Origin: Oscillospiraceae bacterium
Lineage (GTDB): Bacteria; Bacillota; Clostridia; Oscillospirales; Ruminococcaceae
Assembly (NCBI GenBank): GCA_016302655.1
Contig: JAEDNF010000055.1
Location: 1 to 8,634 of the forward strand
DNA: 8,634 nucleotides
Direction: 5' to 3'
The translations under genes were made by a program, and so were the position numbers. A model generated the notes under the pieces. The model was given only the letters and a program-made list of their open reading frames with translations. It did no database searches and was not told the DNA's origin. Of this stretch, positions 1 to 7,942 are shown one piece after another; positions within the stretch are counted from its first letter, which is position 1, and each line of letters begins with the position of its first letter.

Positions 1-1156
1 CAAGGAAGCTGTCAGGTGAGGTATAGTGCGGTTCTGTACCCGAAAAATCAGACAGCGTAATATCGGTTTTGCCGATAGATTCATTAACCTTATTCTTTAG
101 TTCATCACAACTCATACTGCGGGGGAATCTTGTATCTGTTGAGAAGGTGAGCTTTCCGTCTTTTGCATCTATCAGGCTCAGAACACATGTAAGTGCACCC
201 GATTCATCTTCACAGGCAACTCCGAGAGAATTGCCGTTTGTCTCGCCGTGAGGATATAGTCTGACAATATCCGACAGCAGTTTTGCTGTAGTCTTATCAC
301 TGATATCAAGAGAGCAGAGCAGTTGTAAAAGTCCTGTTATTGCATTTGTTCCTATTTCGGGGGTAGAGGCGTGTGCCGATTCGCCTTTTGATATAATGTG
401 TACAGTATCTCCCTGCTCGTTTATTGAATAAACACAGCCGTTGTTGCTGTTTGCTATGAAAGCTTTTGCTGAATCGGCGTATTTGCTGTCAATTACAGCT
501 TCGGCTTCACTCGGAACGGCATTTATAACCTGTCCGCCGTGAATGCTTATTATATCGCAATTGCTTATTTTTGCTGAGAAGCTCATTCTCGCCATACCTT
601 TTTCACAGTTGATTACAGGATAAGATGCGTCGGGAGTGAATACCATTGACGGCATTTTTTCATTTTTGAGATAGTGTTCAATATCTGCTGAACCGTTCTC
701 CTCGTTAGTTCCGAATATCAGCCGCACTCCTTTGGAAAGCTTTACGCCAAGCTCTTTTATTGCATAGAGAGCAAAAAGCGCAGAAACCGCCGGTCCTTTA
801 TCGTCTGTTACGCCTCTTCCGTATAGGATACCGTCTTTTTCGGTAAGAGAAAAAGGCGGATATGTCCAACCTTTACCTTCGGGTACAACATCGAGATGGC
901 ATAATACGGCGAGCGACGGCTCGGATGAGCCATTGGGAAGAAAGTCTACCGTTCCGTAATAGTTATCCCTGTTAGTTACGCCAAAGCCCATCTGCGAAGC
1001 GGCATTCAGGATTACGGATAACGCTTGTGCCGGTTTTTCACCGAACGGAAATGTATTTGTTGCCTCACCCATAACACTTGGTATAGAAATCAGCTCAGAC
1101 AGCAGGCTAAGCATCTGATTTTCATGATCTTTTACAAATTTTCTGAAAGAATCCAT
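1..1156 (-). CDS. M20-family metallodipeptidase (Sapep/PepV type), C-terminus cut by window edge
   Basis: The frame is open from ATG at 1156 to the left edge (385 codons; PepV-type enzymes run about 450-470, so roughly the last 70-80 residues are missing). Seen in the translation: CHLDVVPEGKGW at residues 86-97 (metal ligand H87, catalytic D89), GRGVTDDKGP at 113-122 (bridging Asp, probably D118), TNEENGS at 150-156 (general base E152, metal ligand E153), TPD at 174-176, and GESAHAS around H262 in the lid domain. The end reaches an EPHYTSPDSF segment comparable to the PHY motif near the PepV C-terminus; the last metal-ligand His lies outside. The family is cytoplasmic and Zn/Mn-dependent and cleaves dipeptides with a free amino end, feeding amino-acid catabolism. 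No signal peptide is seen. The start is supported by AAAGGG about 11 nt upstream and a promoter at 1192-1220. Family assignment is firm; exact substrate is not. Confidence 0.93.
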   Translation of the reverse strand, partial: MDSFRKFVKDHENQMLSLLSELISIPSVMGEATNTFPFGEKPAQALSVILNAASQMGFGVTNRDNYYGTVDFLPNGSSEPSLAVLCHLDVVPEGKGWTYPPFSLTEKDGILYGRGVTDDKGPAVSALFALYAIKELGVKLSKGVRLIFGTNEENGSADIEHYLKNEKMPSMVFTPDASYPVINCEKGMARMSFSAKISNCDIISIHGGQVINAVPSEAEAVIDSKYADSAKAFIANSNNGCVYSINEQGDTVHIISKGESAHASTPEIGTNAITGLLQLLCSLDISDKTTAKLLSDIVRLYPHGETNGNSLGVACEDESGALTCVLSLIDAKDGKLTFSTDTRFPRSMSCDELKNKVNESIGKTDITLSDFSGTEPHYTSPDSFL

Positions 1157-1191
1157 TTATTTATCATCCCTTTAAATTGGTTTACTTTTAT

Positions 1192-1220
1192 ATTATACTC
1201 TTTGAGGGCGTTTCGGTCAA
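1192..1220 (-). promoter_or_regulatory. sigma-A type promoter for the M20 dipeptidase gene
   Basis: On the minus strand, TTGACC (1220-1215) is followed by a 17-nt spacer and a perfect TATAAT (1197-1192). Transcription should start near 1185, giving a leader of about 29 nt before the ATG at 1156. Its -35 box lies only 7 bp from the -35 box of the opposing promoter. Confidence 0.8.
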
Positions 1221-1227
1221 TAAACAA

Positions 1228-1256
1228 TTGACATTTTTTGCTTGTTGTGATATAAT
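1228..1256 (+). promoter_or_regulatory. consensus sigma-A promoter with extended -10 for the toroid/CapA-like operon
   Basis: TTGACA (1228-1233), a 17-nt spacer and TATAAT (1251-1256), with TGA directly before the -10 (extended -10). Both hexamers match consensus exactly, so this should be an intrinsically strong promoter. The predicted transcript starts around 1263, giving a leader of about 30 nt before the ATG at 1294. No promoter is apparent in the 21-bp gap between the two downstream genes, so it probably drives both. Confidence 0.85.
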
Positions 1257-1280
1257 TTACACGTAACTATATTAATAATC

Positions 1281-1289
1281 AGAGGTGAT
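1281..1289 (+). promoter_or_regulatory. ribosome binding site deciding the ATG start at 1294
   Basis: AGAGGTGAT differs by one base from the ideal anti-16S sequence GGAGGTGAT. An in-frame GTG at 1285 lies inside this element and cannot use it as its own site. The ATG at 1294 is 8 nt from the AGAGG core, a normal spacing, so translation most likely begins there. Confidence 0.8.
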
Positions 1290-1293
1290 AGTC

Positions 1294-3072
1294 ATGTCGG
1301 GCAATTCTCAGAAAAACGAAAACAAGAAACAGTTCAGATTCAAGAAAAACCTGCTCAAAGATTTTATTTTCAAAGATCCTTATCTTGACGGGGAACTCGG
1401 TAATTATAAGCGTGGTTCACTTTTCAGGAATGATGTGGCTTTTATTTCTGTAACAGACGGAAGTTTTTCTGCAAAGGTGTTTGTCGGCTCTGCGTCAAAT
1501 GCGTCAGATGCATTTGAAATTGCCGCTAAAAAAGCCGAGACATATATTGATAAGCATAATACGGCACCGCTTTGGGTGAAAGTTGATTTTATTAACAGCT
1601 GTTCCATTACCGGTCGTGAAGAACTGTGCGATGATATCAGAGCAGGCAGAGAATTTTTCTTCAAAAGCGGAGTCAGCTTTGACGCAGGATTTGAAACCGC
1701 ACTGCTTGAGGCACAGCTTAACTGCTGTGGACTTATAAACTACAAAAACGGTACTCTTAACGAGAACGCAATCAAGAGTTATTTAAAAGATAACGATATA
1801 GAATTAGCAACTATACCCGACACGCTGATAAGATTTACAACGGTCGGATATATCTGCGATGAAAATAAAAAACTGTACAAGCTTTATACCGATGAAGAAA
1901 ACTACGGAAGACGAATTTTGTCTGAACTTACTAAGGAAGACATCAGAAAAGTAATTGAAACTTCTTCCTGGTTCCTTTCTGCCTGCGTAAAAGAAGACGG
2001 AAAATTTGACTACGGTATAAATCCCGTAAATGATTTCCATTTTGTGACTTATAATATCCTAAGGCATACAGGTACTATATGGAGCCTTATTATGCAGTAC
2101 GATACTACAAAGGATAAAAAGCTTCTTCCTAAGATTGAGAGCACTATAGGTTTTCTTTTGCAGAATATAGAGTATTCCGACAGCGAGCACGCTCATCTTG
2201 TCGAGCGTAAGGCCGATGAGATAAAGCTCGGAGGAAATGCAGTTGCTGTGATAACGCTTTCTACTTATGCGGCGATATTTGAAACCGATAAGTATAATGA
2301 GCTGATTTCAAAACTCGCAAATTCCATTCTTTCAATGCAGGAAGAAGACGGAAGTTATTATCATGTTCTCAGCTTCCCGGGCTTTGAACGCAAGGAACGG
2401 GACAGAATAGTATATTATGACGGCGAGGCAACATTCGCTCTGGCAAGAGCATATAGCATTACGCATGACAAGCGGTATCTTGAAGCCGCTGAAAAAGCAC
2501 TCGATTATTTTATTGAAAATGATTACACTCGCTTTTGTGACCATTGGATCGCATATTCGGTAAATGAGGTCACCATGTATGATCCGCAGGAAAAATATCT
2601 TAACTTCGGACTCAAAAACGCAAACGACAATCTCAATAAGATGTTCAATCAGGATACTACCTTCCACACATTCCTTGAACTGCTGATGGCGGCATTTGAG
2701 CTTTATGAGAGAATAAAGGAAAAGAAAATATATGTATCCTATATGCAGAAGTTCAATTTTGAAGCTTTCATCCGTACCATATACAGAAGAGCGCATTATA
2801 TGCTCGGCGGCTACCTTTATCCCGAGATAGCAATGTATATGAAAGTACCTTCATCGGTTGTCTATACCTTCTGCGTAAGACATGACAGCTACAGAATAAG
2901 AATAGACGATGTTCAGCATTATATAGGCGGATATTACAATTTTTACAAGCATTTTGACAAGCTGAACGAGTATTACAAACAGATAACGGATAAACCCGTT
3001 ACCAAGACCGTCGAAGTAACCGCCGACAGCGAGAGGGCGTCGTTTGTAAACTGGATACTGAGCAATATTTAA
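1294..3072 (+). CDS. alpha/alpha-toroid (six-hairpin glycosidase-like) protein with AMMECR1-like N-terminal region
   Basis: 592 aa from the ATG at 1294; the in-frame GTG at 1285 overlaps the ribosome binding site and is rejected. Residues about 25-185 form an alpha/beta region (FISVTDG, then FVGSASNASDAFEIAAKKA) whose pattern recalls AMMECR1-type domains; this is a low-confidence match. Residues about 210-560 show repeated helical hairpins with the spacing and motifs of alpha/alpha-toroid proteins: RHTGTIWSL (~257-265), LGGNAVAVITL (~312-322), YYDGEATFALARAY (~374-387), CDHWIAYSVNEV (~415-426) and RIDDVQHYIGGYY (~536-548). Such toroids occur in glycoside hydrolases, epimerases and cyclases; the reaction here is unknown. 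No signal peptide or membrane segment is seen, so a cytoplasmic location is expected. It is the first gene of an operon, 21 bp before the CapA-like gene, which suggests a shared pathway, perhaps surface-polymer metabolism (inference). Confidence 0.85.
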   Translation: MSGNSQKNENKKQFRFKKNLLKDFIFKDPYLDGELGNYKRGSLFRNDVAFISVTDGSFSAKVFVGSASNASDAFEIAAKKAETYIDKHNTAPLWVKVDFINSCSITGREELCDDIRAGREFFFKSGVSFDAGFETALLEAQLNCCGLINYKNGTLNENAIKSYLKDNDIELATIPDTLIRFTTVGYICDENKKLYKLYTDEENYGRRILSELTKEDIRKVIETSSWFLSACVKEDGKFDYGINPVNDFHFVTYNILRHTGTIWSLIMQYDTTKDKKLLPKIESTIGFLLQNIEYSDSEHAHLVERKADEIKLGGNAVAVITLSTYAAIFETDKYNELISKLANSILSMQEEDGSYYHVLSFPGFERKERDRIVYYDGEATFALARAYSITHDKRYLEAAEKALDYFIENDYTRFCDHWIAYSVNEVTMYDPQEKYLNFGLKNANDNLNKMFNQDTTFHTFLELLMAAFELYERIKEKKIYVSYMQKFNFEAFIRTIYRRAHYMLGGYLYPEIAMYMKVPSSVVYTFCVRHDSYRIRIDDVQHYIGGYYNFYKHFDKLNEYYKQITDKPVTKTVEVTADSERASFVNWILSNI

Positions 3073-3093
3073 TCGGTGTGAGAGGAAAAGTCT

Positions 3094-6000
3094 ATGAATT
3101 TTAAGCAGCTTAGAGAACAGCAAAAAACTTTTCCGGTTGAGGTTAAAACAGGCGAAGGTGTAGTTGAACTTAACTGGAACGATGTAAAATATGCCGATGG
3201 TTACCGTATCTTTACTTCTCCCGTCGGTAAAAATCACTTTATAGGTGAAATAAATGTTAAAGAACCGAGAGCAGTGCTCAAAAAGAGAAAGAACGGCCTT
3301 GCACTCAGTTATAAGGTCAAAGCGTTCAGAATAGCAGACGGACCGGATAATTTTTTCGGAGAGTCGGAAGTGGTTATAGCTTGTCCTATGGAGACTCCGA
3401 AAAAACTTACCGCTTCGGTCGGAAAAGACGGCGTATGCAGACTTTCTTGGAGATATAACGCCGCTTGTGACGGATTTAAAATTTACGCCGATGCTGACGG
3501 AAGCGGCAAATATACCTTTGTTCGTTATTGCAAGGACTCTGCCTGCAATCTTGACGGCTTTAACAAAAGCGGCAGCGTATCCTTCTGCGTAAGAAGCTTT
3601 GTTATGGTAGAGCACGAAGAAAAGCTGAGCAAGGCGTCAGCCCCTGTTACAGCCGTAATACCAAAAGCTAAGACAGAGAGAACAGCAACACCAAATCATT
3701 CGGAAATAAGGAAAGTACCCGGAAGCTATGATAACGCAAGATTTTGTGCAGGCAAGGGTCAGCTTCAGAATAATAACCATAAGTGTACCGTAATGATAGG
3801 CGGAGATATAACGGCGTCAAAAGAAATGCAGAGAGCCGCAGTAAAAGGTTCTTCGTCATTTAATGATGCATTCGCCTCACTTGGCGGAATATTTGCTTCA
3901 TCGGATTATTCGGTAGCTGTCCTTGACAGCGATGTAAACGACAAGCGACCTTATGCGTTTGAAGATGAGAGTTCAAGAAACTGCCCTTCGGTTATCGCCG
4001 ATGCTATCTGCTCCTGCGGTATTGATGCGGTTGCAGTTAATCCGAGTGTGGTTCACGGTGTACCAAAATCACTCGAAAAGTATCCGCTTACCGTAATCGC
4101 TAACGATAAGTGTGTATTTAAAGGAACGGAATTCTCGATTGTAGATATCAATAACATAAAAGTCGGCTTTATTTCCTCAACGGTAAATAAGGATATAAGC
4201 GCCGATGTAAAGCGGCTCCGTGACAGAGGAGCAGAGTATGTGTTCATGTTCTGCTCATGGAATGAACGGCATACTCCCGTAGTAAAGAGAAGATGGCGTG
4301 TCAGGGCTGAAGAAGCCGCAAAATGCGGTGTTGATATGATAGTAGGCTGTGGACTTAACGCTGTTGCAGAGTATGATGTGATTGAATGTGAGGACGGCAG
4401 AAAAGTACCTGTGGCTTACTCTATAGGCTCGATTGTGCCTGATGAAGCCTTCACAAAATTTGAAGATATAGGTTCGATACTTTGCGTTAGGCTGAAGAGA
4501 GATACGCAAAGTTCAAAAGTGCTGACCGACTTTGTCGGATATATACCTTATGCGATAAAACAGAACGGTGCAGACAGAAGAGCAGTATTGCTTACCGATG
4601 AAAATATCAGATATTTCGGTACTGCGACTTTCGAGTCTTATAAAAAGAAGATTGCCGCAGTGCTTGGTTCAAAAATCGGTCTTGCAAGATATGAAAACAA
4701 GGGTAAAGAGCATTCGTTTGCACTTATGGGTTCTGTGCTTACAGCAGATTTATTTGACGGTGACGAAACTGTTACGACAGACAGGTCACATCTGTTCATA
4801 TCCCAACTTGCAGTCTGCGGTAATAATATAGACACGGACGAGAAGTATTACCGTGATGGGGTAATACCGCTGTATTATAATCTGACAAAGGGATTTGACG
4901 AGTATCTTGCGGAGAATAAGTCCGAGAATCTGATTCTTGACCTTTACTATGCCGCATCAACACCTATATATGAGATGGACGGTGTGCTGTATTCCGGCGG
5001 AAAAGCATTTGTTGAGTCACGCTTCTATGAAGAATACAAAGACAGGCTCAAAAAGCTGAGCATAAAGGATGAAAGCGTATGGAAGCCGTTGCTTGACCGC
5101 TTTATTGCTTCTGTAACTTCTGTTTACAGTCCGAAGAATATAATGCTTATCCGAGTGGGAGATCCCGGTCTGTATCTCGTTAACGGCAGATTTATCCGTG
5201 CCCGTGACCGCTTCTGCGACTTCAGACTGCTTCAGGAGATGGAGAACTATTTCATAATGCGTACTGCTCCTGTTGTAATAGACATTTCAAAGTATTATCC
5301 CGGTGTTGTTAATAGGCGAGGACGCTGTTTTGCGGTTTGCCGTGACAAGTTATTCGGAAGTAATATTTCACTAATTGCAAAGAGCGTATGCGAAAAATCC
5401 CGCGGCAGTTATGTAAATACATCCGGATATGACAACGAAATCTGGCTCAGAAGTGCGGCTATGTATTTCGATATAATCAAACAAAGCGGATGCGATAATT
5501 TCTTCTTTGTAAAAAACAACGCTGCGGATTATTTCATAAGCAGGCTCAGCGGAGATTTCATATTTGCACAGTTTAAAGATATTCTGAGCCTTAAAGAGAG
5601 CAATCTGCAGTCATTTGCGGAAATAAACGCAAGATTTGATTTCGGCACAAACGATACTCTGAGAAAAGTATTTAACGCTGTAAATGCTATCCGTAAAGGC
5701 GACGCTTCCTGCGTTGATATTGATGAAGTGATACGGCTTAATTTAAGTGCGCAGGACGATCTTGCCGATATGCTTGCTTCTTATTTTGACAAGATGGGAG
5801 TTATTCCGGGATGCAGACTTAGCAGAAGCAATCTTAAATTTTATCTTAAGTGTGCAAGGCTTCTTAACGGCGATGTGCAAAAAGACGCAGTTGTTCTGCT
5901 TCTGCAGAGCTTCTACGAAAAGAACAGACCTGTCAGCATAGCAACATGGGGCAGAGCAGACTCGGCTGAAATTCTGAAACTCTCAGAAAAAGCCGTATCA

Positions 6001-6774
6001 GTCGGAAGTGTTTCGGGATGCTCGGTACTTACTGCATTTGAGAATGCTGTTGATGTTGATTTAAGCTATACCGATAGTTCTACTAAAATTTTCAAGGAGC
6101 TTACAAGGTCTTATCTTAACGAACTGCCCGACGCTGACTTTGTTATGGTCGATCTTTCTGACATTATTACTCCTCTTTATCGTCATAAGGATACTTATGC
6201 CGCAAAGATAAACGGCTTTGAGGATACGATGGTGTACAGGGCGTTTATGAGCGAGGATGAGTTACTGTTACCGTTTGAAAGTGGAATTCCTGAAGAGTAT
6301 ATCGATAGTGCTGTAGGAAAGTTGGCTGATTATCTTAAAGAGCGTTATGGCGACAGAATAATCCTCAGAAAAACCTCTGTCGGCGTTAACCGCCTTGATA
6401 TGACAGGCAGAATAAGACCGCTTGAAAATACGGCTGATACCGATGCGAAAAATGCTCTTATCTGCAAGGCGGAAAAACTGCTTGAAAAGCTGACCGGCTG
6501 TTATGTGCTTGACTATGAGAAATCATATCTGACTATCGGCACAGACAGAAACAGCGACCTTTCAGGCAGAATGATTGAGAATGATTTTTACATCGAGTCG
6601 GCAAAGGCTGTAGACAGAATCGTTTCGGGAGATGAGAAAAAGCATCAGGAAAGCGTTGATATTACAGGATATATCGAGCGCTGTGAAAGGATAAAGAACA
6701 ATAATCCCGATATGTCAGCCGAGCTTTCTCACGATATATTCGGCGGACTCTCAAAAATGCTGCTGACTGAATAA
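3094..6774 (+). CDS. multidomain protein: two FN3-like, degenerate CapA-like, two DUF6270/SGNH-like regions
   Basis: 1226 aa; GAGAGG lies 8-9 nt before the ATG. Order of regions: FN3-like repeats at ~12-97 (VELNWNDVKYADGYRIF) and ~100-190 (CRLSWRYNAACDGFKIY); a linker; a CapA/PGA_cap-like domain at ~230-480 (MIGGDIT at 234-240, FCSWNERH at 386-393, GVDMIVGCGLNAV at 412-424, YSIGSIV at 442-448); a region at ~540-740 resembling DUF6270 (ALMGSVLTADLF, LILDLYY, VIDISKYYPG); a helical stretch at ~830-945; and a second such region at ~946-1180 (VSIATWGRADS, FVMVDLSDI, DRIILRKT). CapA proteins act in poly-gamma-glutamate capsule production and are normally membrane-anchored. Here no signal peptide or membrane helix is visible, many cysteines are present, and the usual CapA histidines are replaced, so classical enzyme activity is doubtful. 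FN3 and CapA-like calls are fairly secure; DUF6270 is a tentative pattern match. Co-transcribed with the toroid gene; function unknown. Confidence 0.85.
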   Translation: MNFKQLREQQKTFPVEVKTGEGVVELNWNDVKYADGYRIFTSPVGKNHFIGEINVKEPRAVLKKRKNGLALSYKVKAFRIADGPDNFFGESEVVIACPMETPKKLTASVGKDGVCRLSWRYNAACDGFKIYADADGSGKYTFVRYCKDSACNLDGFNKSGSVSFCVRSFVMVEHEEKLSKASAPVTAVIPKAKTERTATPNHSEIRKVPGSYDNARFCAGKGQLQNNNHKCTVMIGGDITASKEMQRAAVKGSSSFNDAFASLGGIFASSDYSVAVLDSDVNDKRPYAFEDESSRNCPSVIADAICSCGIDAVAVNPSVVHGVPKSLEKYPLTVIANDKCVFKGTEFSIVDINNIKVGFISSTVNKDISADVKRLRDRGAEYVFMFCSWNERHTPVVKRRWRVRAEEAAKCGVDMIVGCGLNAVAEYDVIECEDGRKVPVAYSIGSIVPDEAFTKFEDIGSILCVRLKRDTQSSKVLTDFVGYIPYAIKQNGADRRAVLLTDENIRYFGTATFESYKKKIAAVLGSKIGLARYENKGKEHSFALMGSVLTADLFDGDETVTTDRSHLFISQLAVCGNNIDTDEKYYRDGVIPLYYNLTKGFDEYLAENKSENLILDLYYAASTPIYEMDGVLYSGGKAFVESRFYEEYKDRLKKLSIKDESVWKPLLDRFIASVTSVYSPKNIMLIRVGDPGLYLVNGRFIRARDRFCDFRLLQEMENYFIMRTAPVVIDISKYYPGVVNRRGRCFAVCRDKLFGSNISLIAKSVCEKSRGSYVNTSGYDNEIWLRSAAMYFDIIKQSGCDNFFFVKNNAADYFISRLSGDFIFAQFKDILSLKESNLQSFAEINARFDFGTNDTLRKVFNAVNAIRKGDASCVDIDEVIRLNLSAQDDLADMLASYFDKMGVIPGCRLSRSNLKFYLKCARLLNGDVQKDAVVLLLQSFYEKNRPVSIATWGRADSAEILKLSEKAVSVGSVSGCSVLTAFENAVDVDLSYTDSSTKIFKELTRSYLNELPDADFVMVDLSDIITPLYRHKDTYAAKINGFEDTMVYRAFMSEDELLLPFESGIPEEYIDSAVGKLADYLKERYGDRIILRKTSVGVNRLDMTGRIRPLENTADTDAKNALICKAEKLLEKLTGCYVLDYEKSYLTIGTDRNSDLSGRMIENDFYIESAKAVDRIVSGDEKKHQESVDITGYIERCERIKNNNPDMSAELSHDIFGGLSKMLLTE

Positions 6775-6790
6775 TAACCTATAATAACAT

Positions 6791-6819
6791 AACCCCGAAA
6801 GCAATACGCTTTCGGGGTT
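6791..6819. terminator. Rho-independent hairpin between convergent genes
   Basis: A perfect 12-bp inverted repeat, AACCCCGAAAGC (6791-6802) and GCTTTCGGGGTT (6808-6819), with a 5-nt loop. It sits 16 nt after the plus-strand stop at 6774 and 18 nt beyond the pfkA stop. On the plus strand it is followed by T-rich sequence (TTTC, then ATTTCTTTT). The minus-strand side (ATGTTATTATA) is less T-rich, so it should work best for the operon but may serve both. Confidence 0.88.
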
Positions 6820-6837
6820 TCTACATTTCTTTTGCTA

Positions 6838-7923
6838 TCAGTCTCCGAATGATACGCCGATGCTTTTACCTGTGATAATAAGCTCGTCGTTTTCGGGAAC
6901 GAATTTTGTCTTCATAGTAACATCGGACAGCTTGTTTTCAGTGATCTTACTGCCGATTTTTGCTACGGTATATCCGTATTTGCCTTCATTTATAAGCATT
7001 GCGGCTCTTGCACCGAACTTGGTTGCGAGAACTCTGTCATATGCCGAAGGACTTCCGCCTCTTAAAATGTGACCGGGAACTACTGTTCTTGATTCAAAAC
7101 CTGTTGCCGCTTCTATCTGTTTAGCTATGCGGTTTGTAACAGTAGTTTCGCCTGCTTCTGCACGCTTTTTTGCACGCTCTTTTTTCTTCATAGCGGCTTC
7201 TTCTTTATCCATAGCACCTTCGGCTACGGCAATTATTGAGAAGGTCTTGCCCGCCTGAGCACGCTTTTCACACGCTTCAATTACCTTGTCAATGCTGTAA
7301 GGTATCTCGGGGATAAGAACTATATCAGCTCCTCCTGCAATACCCGAATAGAGCGTGAGCCAGCCTGCTTTGTTACCCATTATCTCAATAACCATAATGC
7401 GTCTGTGAGAAGTTGCGGTAGTATGAATACGGTCAACTACCTCTGTAGCTATATCTACTGCAGTGTGGAAGCCGAAGGTAACATCTGTTCCCCAGATATC
7501 ATTGTCGATAGTCTTGGGCAGACCGATTATGTTAAGTCCTTCTTCAGAAAGAAGATTTGCCGTCTTATGTGTGCCGTTTCCGCCAAGAGTCAGTATGCAG
7601 TCAAGCTTTTGCTGTTTGTAGGTGGCTTTCATCTCGGCAACCTTATCAATGTTGTCGGATTCAATTACCTGCATCATTTTATAAGGCGTACGCTTAGTGC
7701 CGAGTATCGTACCGCCCTGAGTAAGGATTCCCGAGAAATCTTCGGGCTTCATAATACGGCAGTTGTTGTGTATAAGTCCGTGAAAGCCGTTTGCTATACC
7801 GACTATCTCGACTTTATCCTCTCCGAACATCGAGTAGCACGCTTTTGCCGCACCTCTTATGGTTGCATTAAGACCCGGGCAGTCGCCGCCGCTTGTCAAT
7901 ATGCCTATTCTGCGCTTTGCCAT
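6838..7923 (-). CDS. pfkA: 6-phosphofructokinase (clostridial/group III type)
   Basis: 361 aa; phosphorylates fructose 6-phosphate to fructose 1,6-bisphosphate in the cytoplasm (glycolysis). Seen: phosphoryl-donor loop SGGDCPGLN (11-19), R78 (E. coli R72 position), LGGNGT (113-118), PKTIDND (136-142) with catalytic D140 and D142, SHRR (172-175; R175 = E. coli R162), MGNKAGW (182-188), and GHILRGG (284-290; R288 = R243) plus R297 (R252). Gly117 matches the Gly104 position typical of ATP users, whereas Lys137 matches the Lys124 of PPi enzymes and group III ATP enzymes; ATP is the more likely donor. Asn116 replaces the usual Asp103 and Asn184 the usual Arg171. A lysine-rich insertion follows at about 239-255. 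MAKRRIG is the natural start; AAAGG lies 12 nt upstream, slightly far. It has its own promoter and a palindrome in the leader. Confidence 0.96.
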   Translation of the reverse strand: MAKRRIGILTSGGDCPGLNATIRGAAKACYSMFGEDKVEIVGIANGFHGLIHNNCRIMKPEDFSGILTQGGTILGTKRTPYKMMQVIESDNIDKVAEMKATYKQQKLDCILTLGGNGTHKTANLLSEEGLNIIGLPKTIDNDIWGTDVTFGFHTAVDIATEVVDRIHTTATSHRRIMVIEIMGNKAGWLTLYSGIAGGADIVLIPEIPYSIDKVIEACEKRAQAGKTFSIIAVAEGAMDKEEAAMKKKERAKKRAEAGETTVTNRIAKQIEAATGFESRTVVPGHILRGGSPSAYDRVLATKFGARAAMLINEGKYGYTVAKIGSKITENKLSDVTMKTKFVPENDELIITGKSIGVSFGD

Positions 7924-7942
7924 TTTTTCATCCGACCTTTCC

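Noticed and set aside
1025..1231. 68-codon plus-strand frame over the dipeptidase start and its promoter
   Set aside because: It overlaps the conserved N-terminus of the M20 gene and both -35 boxes; chance frame.
1285..1293. GTG start for the toroid gene
   Set aside because: The GTG is inside the ribosome binding site AGAGGTGAT, which is correctly spaced for the ATG at 1294 instead.
2851..3615. 254-codon minus-strand open frame across the junction of the two operon genes
   Set aside because: It is antisense to two well-supported genes, has no recognisable motif and no promoter or ribosome site; a shadow frame.
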